Assembly (NCBI RefSeq): GCF_028308085.1
Contig: NZ_JAQMFS010000075.1
Coordinates: forward strand, 18,748-82,747
DNA length: 64,000 nt
Direction of reading: 5' to 3'
From: Gemella haemolysans
GTDB taxonomy: Bacteria; Bacillota; Bacilli; Staphylococcales; Gemellaceae
The position numbers and the translations under genes were made by a program. Each line of letters opens with the position of its first letter. Positions within the stretch are counted from its first letter, which is position 1. Shown one piece after another: positions 10,421 to 18,796 of this stretch. The notes beneath the pieces were generated by a model. It did not search any database. It was given only the letters and a program-made list of their open reading frames with translations, and was not told the origin of the DNA.

Positions 10421-11215
10421 ATGAAACTATTAACGATTAATGTACATAGTTGGTTAGAAGAAAATCAACTTGAAAAATTAAATATCTTGGCAAAAACTAT
10501 TGTGGAGAAAAAATACGATGTTGTTGCCATGCAAGAAGTAAATCAATTGATTAATAGTGCAGATGTTTACCAAGGAATAAAAGAAGATAACTTCGGAAAA
10601 TTATTACTAGATAAAATTAGAGAATATGGAGAAGAAGGATACAGTTACTACTGGACTTATTCTCACATAGGATTTGATAAATTCGAAGAAGGTTTAGCAA
10701 TACTCGCTAAAGGTGAAGTTGTTGCCGTAGAGGATTTTTACTGTACGGCACAACAAACCGTAACTTCTATCGAATCAAGAAAAATTTTAAAAGTCGATCT
10801 TAAAATAAATGATGAGATCGTAGAATTTTACAGTTGTCATATGAATTTGCCAACTTGTAAAGGGGAAGACATAGATCAAAATCTTAGCAACCTAATTAAT
10901 TATACAGATAACAATAATCTTAAAGTTTTCATGGGAGATTTCAATACAGATTATTTCCATCAAGTAGACGATTATAAGAGAATACTTGATAAAGGGTTAT
11001 ATGATACTTATGAATTAGCCGAGAAAAAAGACGGGGGAGTTACCGTATATAAAAATATAAGTGGTTGGGAAGATTCTATGTGTCAGAAAAAATTGGATTA
11101 TGTATTTATTAATAGAAAATTAGATGTAAAAGAAAGTTTTGTTATATTTAATGATGAAAATTATCCAATTATTTCTGATCATAATGGCTTAGAAGTAACA
11201 TTAGCAGAAAAATAA
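10421..11215 (+). CDS. mapP: Endonuclease/exonuclease/phosphatase-fold protein, probable maltose 6'-phosphate phosphatase
   Basis: EEP-fold metal-dependent phosphatase, 264 aa. Visible motifs are TINVHSW at the start, metal-binding Glu39 in AMQEV, GDFNTD in the middle and SDHNG at 252-256. In Enterococcus faecalis and lactobacilli a protein of this fold beside the maltose PTS permease (MapP) dephosphorylates maltose 6'-phosphate made by PTS uptake. Here it sits between glgP and a MalT-like permease, so the same role is inferred from context. The fold also includes nucleases, but the operon argues against those. Confidence 0.82.
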   Translation: MKLLTINVHSWLEENQLEKLNILAKTIVEKKYDVVAMQEVNQLINSADVYQGIKEDNFGKLLLDKIREYGEEGYSYYWTYSHIGFDKFEEGLAILAKGEVVAVEDFYCTAQQTVTSIESRKILKVDLKINDEIVEFYSCHMNLPTCKGEDIDQNLSNLINYTDNNNLKVFMGDFNTDYFHQVDDYKRILDKGLYDTYELAEKKDGGVTVYKNISGWEDSMCQKKLDYVFINRKLDVKESFVIFNDENYPIISDHNGLEVTLAEK

Positions 11216-11233
11216 AAAAGGAGGAAAAATGTT

Positions 11234-12820
11234 ATGTTACAAAAAATTCAGCGCTTTGGAGGCGCGATGTTAATGCCATCTATTTTATTCGCATTCTTCG
11301 GATTAGTAGTTGGATTAACTTCAATCTTAAAAAACCCTAACCTAGTAGGGAGCATCGCGACAGAAGGTACTCTTTGGTACAACTTCTGGTTCGTAGTAGA
11401 GCAAGGAGGATGGACTATCTTTAACCAAATGCCAGTAGTATTCGCACTTGGTATTCCAATCGGTCTTGCTAAAAAAGCAAATGGTCGTGCAGCATTAGAA
11501 GCGTTCTTAATCTACATGGTTTATAACTACTTCATCAACGGATTCTTAACTCAATTCAAATTCTTTGGTGTAGATGTAACGCCTGCCCTTAAATTACCTA
11601 CAGGTATTACAAGAATCGCTGGAGCAATTACTTTAGATACTTCAATCATTGGATCTATCGTTATTGCATCTATCTCAGTATGGATTCACAACAAATACTT
11701 CGATAAAAAACTTCCTGAATTATTAGGAATTTTCCAAGGATCAACATTCGTAATCTTAGTAGGATTCCTTATCATGATTCCAGCTGCTTTCTTAACAGCT
11801 CTATTATGGCCAAAAGTTCAATTAGGAATTGCTGCTTTACAAGGATTCTTAAAAGTATCAGGAGTTGCGGGAGTATTCACTTACACATTCCTAGAAAGAA
11901 TTTTAATCCCAACAGGATTACACCACTTCATCTATGGGCCATTCATGTTTGGACCAGCAGTAGTAGAAAATGGAATCACAGCTTACTGGGTACAACACAT
12001 TCACGAGTTCTCTCAAAGCTCAACTCCATTAAAAGAGTTATTCCCTCAAGGTGGATTCTCATTGCACGGTAACTCAAAAGTATTTGGATTACCAGCAGCA
12101 GCTTTAGCTATGTATGTAACAGCTAAAGACAGCAAGAAAAAAGTTGTAGCAGGGTTATTAATCCCAGCAGCACTTACTGGTTTCTTAACAGGGATCACTG
12201 AACCAATCGAGTTCACATTCTTATTCGCAGCACCAGTATTATTCGCTACTCACGCAGTATTAGGTGCATTAATGTCAGCAACTATGTATCAATTTGGAGT
12301 TGTAGGTAACTTCGGAAGTGGATTAATCGACTTCTTAGCTCTTAACTGGTTACCAATGTTCAAAAACCACTCTTCACAAATGTTCATTCAAATCGGAATT
12401 GGATTAGTATTCTCTGTAATCTACTTCTTAGTATTTAGATTCTTAATCCTTAAATTCCAATTAAACACACCTGGACGTGAAGCAGATGATGCTGAAACTA
12501 AACTTTACTCTAAACAAGAGTACCGTGAAAAAGGTAAAGAAGCAGCTAAACCAGAAGTTAAAGATGATGCAGCTACTCACGATGATCAAGCTCTTATCAT
12601 TCTTGAAGGTTTAGGTGGTAAAGACAACATCGTAGACGTTACTAACTGTGTAACAAGACTACGTGTTAACGTTAAAGACGAAAGCCTAGTTAAAGGTGAT
12701 GAATTCTTAAAACGTTCTGGAGCTCTTGGAGTTGCTCGTAACGGTAAAGCTATTCAAGTAATCATCGGATTCTCTGTAGGACAAGTTAGAGAAGCTTTCG
12801 AAAAAGAATTACACAAATAA
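11234..12820 (+). CDS. malT: PTS EIICB permease, probable maltose transporter
   Basis: 528 aa membrane permease of the glucose/alpha-glucoside PTS superfamily. The EIIC part (about 1-410) has ten or so hydrophobic segments and the typical GITEPIEFTFLF stretch. A linker leads to EIIB (about 450-528) with the phosphorylated Cys472 in VTNCVTRLRV. No EIIA is encoded here, so a glucose-type EIIA from elsewhere must serve it. Last gene of malQ-glgP-mapP-malT, which sets the likely substrate as maltose or maltotriose. An AGGAGG ribosome binding site selects ATG 11234. A hairpin terminator follows. Confidence 0.88.
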   Translation: MLQKIQRFGGAMLMPSILFAFFGLVVGLTSILKNPNLVGSIATEGTLWYNFWFVVEQGGWTIFNQMPVVFALGIPIGLAKKANGRAALEAFLIYMVYNYFINGFLTQFKFFGVDVTPALKLPTGITRIAGAITLDTSIIGSIVIASISVWIHNKYFDKKLPELLGIFQGSTFVILVGFLIMIPAAFLTALLWPKVQLGIAALQGFLKVSGVAGVFTYTFLERILIPTGLHHFIYGPFMFGPAVVENGITAYWVQHIHEFSQSSTPLKELFPQGGFSLHGNSKVFGLPAAALAMYVTAKDSKKKVVAGLLIPAALTGFLTGITEPIEFTFLFAAPVLFATHAVLGALMSATMYQFGVVGNFGSGLIDFLALNWLPMFKNHSSQMFIQIGIGLVFSVIYFLVFRFLILKFQLNTPGREADDAETKLYSKQEYREKGKEAAKPEVKDDAATHDDQALIILEGLGGKDNIVDVTNCVTRLRVNVKDESLVKGDEFLKRSGALGVARNGKAIQVIIGFSVGQVREAFEKELHK

Positions 12821-12833
12821 GCCTATTATGACA

Positions 12834-12873
12834 GAAAAAAGAAATTGACGTAAAAGTCAGTTTCTTTTTTTGT
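12834..12873 (+). terminator. Rho-independent terminator after malT
   Basis: Stem AAAGAAATTGAC / GTCAGTTTCTTT with a short loop and a run of T. Confidence 0.85.
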
Positions 12874-12881
12874 ATATTAAT

Positions 12882-12942
12882 ATTTAGATTTTAGAGAACT
12901 ATAAACTAAATAGTATTAGTTCAATAAGTTTAAAATCTAAAT
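12882..12942. repeat. 61-bp dyad with perfect 12-bp arms
   Basis: ATTTAGATTTTA (12882-12893) is the exact reverse complement of TAAAATCTAAAT (12931-12942), with an inner GAACT/AGTTC pair. It follows the malT terminator and lacks a T-run of its own. Function not recognised; it may be part of the composite repeat next to it. Confidence 0.6.
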
Positions 12943-12949
12943 TTACTAA

Positions 12950-13128
12950 TCGGGGATGATCCAAAAGTCCTAAATTTTAACAAGGTTTATATGAAAATTT
13001 AAAGATGCAGTGGTTTATTAATATCTAAATTTGCTTTATAAAAGCTTTTTTGATATCTAATAAACTGTGTGGAGGCGACTCTACAAAATCGACTTCTTCG
13101 AAATCACGATTTTGAGTCACTCCCATAT
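12950..13128 (+). repeat. Composite dispersed repeat, copy A
   Basis: Non-coding block between the convergent malT and metQ genes. It contains GCAGTGGTTTAT, AATATCTAA, a second inverted arm GATATCTAATAAACT, and a GACTC/GAGTC palindrome at 13071-13124. The same order of blocks occurs on the opposite strand at 18661-18785. The rest of the 450-bp gap (12821-13270) holds only terminators and the dyad at 12882; no gene is seen. Confidence 0.65.
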
Positions 13129-13223
13129 TTTAGGTATAAGTAGTTACTAGTTAAATAGTGATGTATGTGTTTTAAGACTAATAGTTATATTATTTAAAAG
13201 AAGCTGGTAATAATAATTGAGAT

Positions 13224-13262
13224 AAAAAAATACTTGGTAAACAATGTCTACCAAGTATTTTC
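13224..13262 (-). terminator. Terminator of the metNPQQ operon
   Basis: Near-perfect stem AAAATACTTGGTA / TACCAAGTATTTT, followed on the minus strand by a T-run. It starts 9 bp after the last metQ stop codon. Confidence 0.85.
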
Positions 13263-13270
13263 ACTATATA

Positions 13271-14101
13271 TTAGAACGCTGGAGTAGCGTGTCCTTTTGG
13301 TTTAAGTTCTTTGTTGATGTAATCTTTAATTTTTTCACTTGCTAATGCTTTTTTAACTGCTTGAACTTTAGCATCGTCTTTGTTATCTTCACGAGCAACA
13401 AGTGAGACAGCGAATGTTGAGTCTCCTTCTTTTTCAAAAGCTAGACCATTTTTGTCAGGAGTTAATCCTAATTTAGAGATGTAAGTTGGGTAGTTAAATA
13501 CTAAATCTTTTTCATTGTATGCTTCGTTAAGGTTTAGTAAGCTTACTTTAGTAAATTTAAGGTGTTTTGGATTATCTTTGATATCTGCTTCTGTTACTGT
13601 AAAGCTATTTGGATCTTTAAGAGTAATAACTTTAGCGTGATCTAATAAACGTAAAGCACGAGCTAAGTTTGTTGGATCTGAAGGGATAGCTACATCAGCA
13701 CCATCTTTAAGATCTTTGATATCTTTAAGAGTTTTTGAGTAGAATGATACAGTCGCGTTGTAAATTGGTTGAATAGCTACAAGATGAGCATTATTTTTTT
13801 TGTTAAATTGTTCCATGAATGGTCTGTGTTGGAAGAAGTTAGCATCAACTTCTTTATTGTTTAATGCAACGTTAGCTTGAACGTTATCAGAAACTTTAAC
13901 GATTTCTAAGTTGTAACCTTCTTTTTTAAGATCATCTTTGATCATTTCTAACATGTCTGTCATTGGAGAAGTGTGAGAAGCTACTTTTACAGTAACAGGT
14001 TCTTTCTTCTCTTCTTTTTTAGTTTCAGTTTTGCTTGAACAAGCTGTTAAAACTAATAATAATGCTGTTAAGCTAGCAATAAATGAAATTATTTTCTTCA
14101 T
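13271..14101 (-). CDS. metQ: Methionine ABC transporter substrate-binding lipoprotein (second copy)
   Basis: NlpA/MetQ-family lipoprotein, 276 aa, displayed on the outer face of the membrane to deliver methionine to MetNI. The signal peptide ends in the lipobox LTAC with lipid-modified Cys21. It is clearly a tandem paralogue of the gene just upstream, sharing long stretches such as DNVQANVAL and DGADVAIPSD. It ends the minus-strand operon. The two copies differ in the middle of the binding domain, so they may differ in affinity or in the D/L form bound (inference). Confidence 0.93.
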   Translation of the reverse strand: MKKIISFIASLTALLLVLTACSSKTETKKEEKKEPVTVKVASHTSPMTDMLEMIKDDLKKEGYNLEIVKVSDNVQANVALNNKEVDANFFQHRPFMEQFNKKNNAHLVAIQPIYNATVSFYSKTLKDIKDLKDGADVAIPSDPTNLARALRLLDHAKVITLKDPNSFTVTEADIKDNPKHLKFTKVSLLNLNEAYNEKDLVFNYPTYISKLGLTPDKNGLAFEKEGDSTFAVSLVAREDNKDDAKVQAVKKALASEKIKDYINKELKPKGHATPAF

Positions 14102-14191
14102 TATTTTATCTCCTATTAAGTATATTTTTTATTTAGAGGTAAGGTTGTTGATTGTATTTATAGATTTTGGATTAGTAATAATATATATTTA

Positions 14192-15016
14192 TTAGAAAGC
14201 TGCAGTAGCTTTACCTTCGAAATTCTTTTGTAGGAAGTCTTTAACTTTTTGACTAGTTAAAGCTTTTTTAACTGCTTGAATTTTAGCGTCGTCTTTGTTA
14301 TCTTCACGAGCTGCAAGTACACCAGCGTATGTAAAGTCAGCTTTGTCTTCCATTAGAAGTCCATCTTTCATTGGTGTAAGGTTTAATTTAGCAATATAAG
14401 TTGGGTAGTTGAAAACTAAATCTTTTTCTGCATATGCATCACTTAAGTTTAAAAGCCCAACTTCTGTAAATTTAAGATGTTTTGGATTATCTTTAATGTC
14501 TTTTACAGTAACGTTATAGCTGTTTGGATCATTTAATGTAATTAATCCACCGTGAGCTAATAATCTTAATGCACGAGCCATGTTTGATGCATCAGATGGA
14601 ATAGCTACATCAGCACCATCTTTAAGATCTTTTATGTTTTTGACAGTTTTTGAGTAGAATGCTGGAATAGAATTATAAACTTTCGCCACAGCAACTAAGT
14701 TAGTTTTATTTTTTTCATTGTATTGTTTCATGAATGGTTCGTGTTGAAAGAAGTTAGCATCGACTTCTTTGTTTGCTAAAGCAACGTTAGCTTGAACATT
14801 ATCAGATACTTTTACAATTTCAAGAGTGTATCCTTCTTTTTGTAAATCTTCTTTAACTAATTCTAACATATCAGTAAATGGTGGGACATGAGCAGCAACT
14901 TTAATAGTCTTGTCTTCTTTTTTTTCTTCTTTTTTATCGCTAGTTTTACTTGAACATGCTGTTAACACAAGCACAAGCGCTAGTAGGCTAGCAACAATAG
15001 ATAATACTTTCTTCAT
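14192..15016 (-). CDS. metQ: Methionine ABC transporter substrate-binding lipoprotein (first copy)
   Basis: 274 aa MetQ/NlpA-family lipoprotein with an N-terminal signal peptide and lipobox LTAC (Cys21). It lies 4 bp after the permease gene in the same operon, so it is the main partner of this MetN-MetP. A second copy follows 90 bp downstream, suggesting a local duplication. No metQ lies beside the second MetN-MetI pair at 35.6-37.3 kb, so these lipoproteins may serve both transporters (inference). Confidence 0.94.
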   Translation of the reverse strand: MKKVLSIVASLLALVLVLTACSSKTSDKKEEKKEDKTIKVAAHVPPFTDMLELVKEDLQKEGYTLEIVKVSDNVQANVALANKEVDANFFQHEPFMKQYNEKNKTNLVAVAKVYNSIPAFYSKTVKNIKDLKDGADVAIPSDASNMARALRLLAHGGLITLNDPNSYNVTVKDIKDNPKHLKFTEVGLLNLSDAYAEKDLVFNYPTYIAKLNLTPMKDGLLMEDKADFTYAGVLAAREDNKDDAKIQAVKKALTSQKVKDFLQKNFEGKATAAF

Positions 15017-15020
15017 TAAT

Positions 15021-15692
15021 CTATTTCTCCTTCTTGTTTGTAAAACGTTTAGCTAATCCATAACCTATAGATTGAATAATAAATACATATATAATAAATA
15101 TTATTACTATTAAATACATTAGATCATAATTGTATTCCTGATACCCATATCTAAAGGCAAATTCTCCAAGACCACCAGCTCCAATTACACCCATTACAGT
15201 AGTATAAGCTAGTAAACTAATAGTAGTATAGGTGAATGATAAGATTAAGTTATCCATTGTAGCAGGTAATAAGAAGTATCTAATAATTTGAATTTTAGTA
15301 GCTCCCATACTTATAGCTCTATCTACAATTTTTTTAGGAACATTAATTAATGCTTGTTCAACAAATCGAGCATAAATACTTACACCAACTAGTGTAAGAG
15401 GCAAGATTGCTGCAATATTTCCAAAAGATGTTTTAAATAGAAATCTATTTACAGGGATTAATATGAACACAAAAATTAGAAATGGAACACTACGTAGGGC
15501 ATTAAGAGAAATGCTAAGTCCTTCATAAACTGCTCTATTTTTTAATAAATAATCACGACTGAAAGCAAAAAGCATAATACCTAATGGTAGGGAAATGAAA
15601 AATACTGTTAACATTGAGTAAAGCATCATATAGTTTGTTTCCCAAAATGCTTTCATAATACCATCGTAATTGGCTTTAAATAAATCAATCAT
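15021..15692 (-). CDS. metP: Methionine ABC transporter permease
   Basis: MetI/MetP-type inner-membrane permease, 223 aa with five or six hydrophobic segments. The ABC-interacting loop carries ARFVEQALINVPKKIVDRA and SMGATKIQI, the EAA-like motif. Near the C-terminal half MGVIGAGGLGEFAFRYG matches MetI proteins. The gene overlaps the ATPase gene by 8 bp and is followed directly by metQ. A second, divergent permease of the same family is at 36656. Confidence 0.93.
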   Translation of the reverse strand: MIDLFKANYDGIMKAFWETNYMMLYSMLTVFFISLPLGIMLFAFSRDYLLKNRAVYEGLSISLNALRSVPFLIFVFILIPVNRFLFKTSFGNIAAILPLTLVGVSIYARFVEQALINVPKKIVDRAISMGATKIQIIRYFLLPATMDNLILSFTYTTISLLAYTTVMGVIGAGGLGEFAFRYGYQEYNYDLMYLIVIIFIIYVFIIQSIGYGLAKRFTNKKEK

Positions 15693-16419
15693 TTAATAAA
15701 AACTCCTTTACGTAGTTATAGTAATTACTGTCGTAATCGTCTTTTGCATTTTTATTAGGTACGACAATATCTTTAATTGTAGAATCATCAATAACTACTA
15801 CACGATCACAAAAGTTCTTAAGTAATGATAAACTGTGAGAAATCATAACTATTGAAATGTCAGTTGTTGTACGCAATTTATTTAATAGTGCAAATATTTC
15901 TTTTTCACTATTAGTATCTAATGCTGAACTGATTTCATCACAAAGTAGAACTTCTGGTTCTTGTAACAGTGCCATAGCGATAGCAACTTTTTGTTGTTCT
16001 CCACCACTTAGGCTCCCACAAAGACTATTTTTAAGTCTTGTGATATTCATGAATTCAAGAATATCATCTATTTTCTTTTTATCAACAGAAACCTTATTTA
16101 ATTTGTACACTAAACTCAAATGATAATATACGCTTTTGTTATCAATAAGATTAGAGTGTTGGAATATATAGGCTAGATTTTTTCTTGTATTTCTAAGGGT
16201 ACTTGCATCCATATTTTTAATAGAAGAGTTTTTATAAAGAATATCTCCGCTATCATATGAAACAATACCATTAATCATTTTAAGAATTGTACTTTTACCT
16301 GTACCATTTCTACCGATAATTCCAATAACTTCTTTTTTATTAATATCAAATGATATATTTTCTAGTTTGAAGTTAGCGTCTTTATATTGTTTTGATACGT
16401 TTTTTAATTGAACTATCAT
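15685..16419 (-). CDS. metN: Methionine ABC transporter ATPase lacking the NIL domain
   Basis: ABC ATPase, 244 aa. Walker A GRNGTGKS is at 36-43, signature LSGGE at 137-141, Walker B VLLCDE at 157-162 and the H-loop in ISHSL. Assigned to methionine import because it overlaps a MetI-type permease and precedes two metQ genes. Typical MetN proteins are about 340 aa and carry a C-terminal NIL domain that binds methionine and shuts the transporter. This one stops right after the ATPase domain, so that feedback is probably missing. The paralogue at 35643 has the full length. Confidence 0.9.
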   Translation of the reverse strand: MIVQLKNVSKQYKDANFKLENISFDINKKEVIGIIGRNGTGKSTILKMINGIVSYDSGDILYKNSSIKNMDASTLRNTRKNLAYIFQHSNLIDNKSVYYHLSLVYKLNKVSVDKKKIDDILEFMNITRLKNSLCGSLSGGEQQKVAIAMALLQEPEVLLCDEISSALDTNSEKEIFALLNKLRTTTDISIVMISHSLSLLKNFCDRVVVIDDSTIKDIVVPNKNAKDDYDSNYYNYVKEFLLND

Positions 16420-16437
16420 AATATACCTCCAAAGTAC

Positions 16438-16466
16438 ACTATACCACTTTCGGAAAAGGATTTCAA
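16438..16466 (-). promoter_or_regulatory. Promoter of the metNPQQ operon
   Basis: On the minus strand TTGAAA (16466-16461) and TATAGT (16443-16438) are separated by 17 bp and lie about 20 bp before the metN start. The leader is too short for a SAM riboswitch or T-box. The rest of the gap to the lacI gene (16467-16849) is AT-rich and holds only the dyad at 16759 and a weak lacI promoter. Confidence 0.7.
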
Positions 16467-16758
16467 GAGCTTTGTTTAATATTTTTCAAAAAAATGTTTG
16501 TATTGTTCAGTGCTTGTTTGATAGTGTTTGTGGATCTGTTAACAAAAACCTCCAACTCTGTAATGATACAGTTTAACATTGTAGATGCGATGGTAGAAAT
16601 TAGGAGATTATTTTTAGAAAAAATAACTATTATCATAGCAATGCTTATAAGAAATATAAAGTTTTCTTCTAGTGAAATTGTATTAGAATAATTTGATTAT
16701 TGTATTTTTGAGTGTATTTTTTTATGTAGTAGTATTCAGTGAAATAATAAAAATTAAT

Positions 16759-16783
16759 AGAACATATTTTCTGAAATTGTTCT
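16759..16783. promoter_or_regulatory. Possible operator dyad upstream of the LacI-type gene
   Basis: AGAACA (16759-16764) and TGTTCT (16778-16783) form a perfect inverted repeat within 25 bp, directly before a TATAAT-like hexamer (16786-16791). A second TATAAT lies at 16817-16822. It could be an autoregulatory site. Confidence 0.3.
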
Positions 16784-16849
16784 TATATAATTCTTTATTT
16801 ATTTACTCTAATCGTATATAATTAAAGTTGTGACTTAAGGAGGTAATCT

Positions 16850-17854
16850 ATGAGGAAATTGACAATAGTAGATATAGCAAAAATGGCTGGAGTAGGTACT
16901 ACTACTGTCTCTAGATATTTTAATGGTGGAAATTTAAAAAAAGAAACTTATGAGAGAATTAAAGAAATAGTTGATAAATACAATTATACACCGAATACTT
17001 TTGCTAAGGCATTAAAAAGTACGGATAGCAAAATTATTGGTGTAATAGTACCATGTTTACACTCTTTTGTAAGTGGAAATACTTTAAAATATCTAGATAA
17101 AGAATTAAAAGAAAATAATTATGAGACATTAATAATGAATGCTAATTTTGATGAAAATAAACAATTAGAATATATTAAGAAATTAGCAAGAATGAACGTA
17201 GATGGGATAATTTTATTACCGACAACTATGAGTAAAACGTATGAAGATACAATAAAATCTGTAGATGTTCCTGTTGTAGTGCTAGGGCAAGAAGGAGAAT
17301 ATACTTATAGTGTTGAGTATAATGATTTTAATGCTGCTAGGGATTTAACCAATTATGTTCTAGCTAATGGACATAAGAAAATTGCTTACTTAGGGGTAAG
17401 TGAGGAAGATATTGCTGTAGGATACTATAGGAAATTAGGAGTAGTAAGAACTTTAGAAAAGTATGGTTTAAGTCCTAAAAATATACTTATTAGTAGTTTT
17501 GGTATGAAAGAAGCATATGATGTTGTAAAAGAAAATATAGAAAAGTTGAAAGATGACAGTTGTTTAATTTGTGCCACTGACAATCTAGCTTATGGTGCCA
17601 TGAAGGCTCTTGAAGAAGAAGGTTTAAGTGTTGGTGAAAATTATTCAGTTGCTGCGTTTGGAGATTATACTTCATCTGCTTTATTAAAATCCCCATTAAC
17701 AACTATAAAATTTGATTTAAAAGATGCAGCGAAGCAAACAGTCAGCATGTTACTTAATGTTATAAAAAAAGAAGAGACAGCTATGAAACTATTAATAGGT
17801 TATGATTTAAAAACAAGAAATAGTGTAGTTGATTTAAATAAATATGGAGAATAA
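16850..17854 (+). CDS. LacI-family transcriptional regulator
   Basis: 334 aa repressor-type regulator. The N-terminal HTH (about 3-25, TIVDIAKMAGVGTTTVSRYF) and hinge helix are followed by a periplasmic-binding-protein-like effector domain (about 60-330). An AAGGAGG ribosome binding site precedes the ATG. It is followed 2 bp later by a HAD phosphatase and no transporter is adjacent, so its effector and regulon cannot be read from context. It could control distant sugar genes. Confidence 0.9.
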   Translation: MRKLTIVDIAKMAGVGTTTVSRYFNGGNLKKETYERIKEIVDKYNYTPNTFAKALKSTDSKIIGVIVPCLHSFVSGNTLKYLDKELKENNYETLIMNANFDENKQLEYIKKLARMNVDGIILLPTTMSKTYEDTIKSVDVPVVVLGQEGEYTYSVEYNDFNAARDLTNYVLANGHKKIAYLGVSEEDIAVGYYRKLGVVRTLEKYGLSPKNILISSFGMKEAYDVVKENIEKLKDDSCLICATDNLAYGAMKALEEEGLSVGENYSVAAFGDYTSSALLKSPLTTIKFDLKDAAKQTVSMLLNVIKKEETAMKLLIGYDLKTRNSVVDLNKYGE

Positions 17855-17856
17855 GA

Positions 17857-18654
17857 ATGATGAATATAAAAGCGATTTTTTTTGATATTGATGGAACGAT
17901 AAGAAGTTTTAAAACTAAAACTATTCCGGAAAACACTGCAAATACTTTAAGAAAGCTAAAAGAAAAAGGAATTAAAATTTTTATAGCTACAGGAAGAGCA
18001 CCATTTCATACGACATTTTTAAATGATTTGTTAGATTTTAAGTTTGATGGGTATATTACAATAAATGGACAGTATTGCTATTTAGAATCTGGAGAAGTTT
18101 TAAATGATAAGATTTTATCAAAAGATGATATAAAAAATGTTCTTCCTTATTTTAAAGAGAATAATATAGCTTGTGATTTTGCATTATTAGATGGAGCTTT
18201 CATGAATCTGAAAAACCCGAGGGTTAAATGGTTGGAAGATGAATTAGGTGATCCAGAAAGATTTAAAGAAGATCCATCAGCTTACGATAAGGCTGTTAGT
18301 GAAAAAATATATCAACTTAATGTATTTGTCTCTGAAGAGGAAGAAGCAGGATTCTTAGCTTATATGCCTAATTCAAAAGCAGCCCGTTGGACAACTCATT
18401 TTACAGATGTTATTCCAAAAGATGGTGGAAAAAATACTGGGATTGATGCGATTATTTCTCATTTCGGTATTAAATTAGAAGAAACTATGGCTTTTGGTGA
18501 TGGTGGAAATGATATAGATATGTTAAAACATGCTGGAATTGGTGTAGCAATGGAAAATGCAGGTGATAATGTTAAAGAAATAGCGGATTACATTACAACT
18601 AGTGTAGATGATGATGGAATTACTCATGCTCTAAAACATTTTAATGTATTATAA
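17857..18654 (+). CDS. HAD-superfamily Cof-type phosphatase
   Basis: HAD hydrolase of the Cof/IIB subfamily, 265 aa, which usually dephosphorylates sugar phosphates or related metabolites. Motif I is DIDGT with nucleophile Asp10 and Asp12, motif II lies in IATGRAP, and motif IV is GDGGNDIDM around Asp215. Its ribosome binding site is within the end of the LacI gene, so the two form an operon. The substrate cannot be told from sequence. Confidence 0.9.
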   Translation: MMNIKAIFFDIDGTIRSFKTKTIPENTANTLRKLKEKGIKIFIATGRAPFHTTFLNDLLDFKFDGYITINGQYCYLESGEVLNDKILSKDDIKNVLPYFKENNIACDFALLDGAFMNLKNPRVKWLEDELGDPERFKEDPSAYDKAVSEKIYQLNVFVSEEEEAGFLAYMPNSKAARWTTHFTDVIPKDGGKNTGIDAIISHFGIKLEETMAFGDGGNDIDMLKHAGIGVAMENAGDNVKEIADYITTSVDDDGITHALKHFNVL

Positions 18655-18706
18655 GGATAAAAACGGGAGTGACTCGGCAAAATTGTTATTTTATCGAGTC
18701 ACTCCC
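18655..18706 (-). terminator. GACTC-type palindromic terminator of the CLC gene
   Basis: Arms GGGAGTGACTCG (18665-18676) and CGAGTCACTCCC (18695-18706) are perfect. On the minus strand the stem is followed by GTTTTTATCC, giving a terminator for the CLC gene that ends at 18797. Confidence 0.7.
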
Positions 18707-18785
18707 TTAAAGTTTATTAGATATTGATAAACCACTGCATTTATGAGTTATCATAAAAATTATTTTGAATTTTGGGATTTTTAGT
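18661..18785 (-). repeat. Composite dispersed repeat, copy B (inverted relative to copy A)
   Basis: Read on the minus strand this has, in order, GCAGTGGTTTAT, AATATCTAATAAACT and GGGAGTGACTCG...CGAGTCACTCCC. These are the blocks of copy A at 12950-13128. It lies between the convergent HAD and CLC genes. Copy A carries an additional internal stretch between the two AATATC-type arms that copy B lacks. Confidence 0.65.
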
Positions 18786-18796
18786 GAGCCTGTTTT

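Noticed and set aside
16494..16691. 65-codon ORF between metN and lacI
   Set aside because: No ribosome binding site, no recognisable family, AT-rich composition.
16420..16849. SAM riboswitch or second T-box before metNPQQ
   Set aside because: The predicted start point leaves a leader of only about a dozen bases, and no T-box or SAM-I core sequence is seen.
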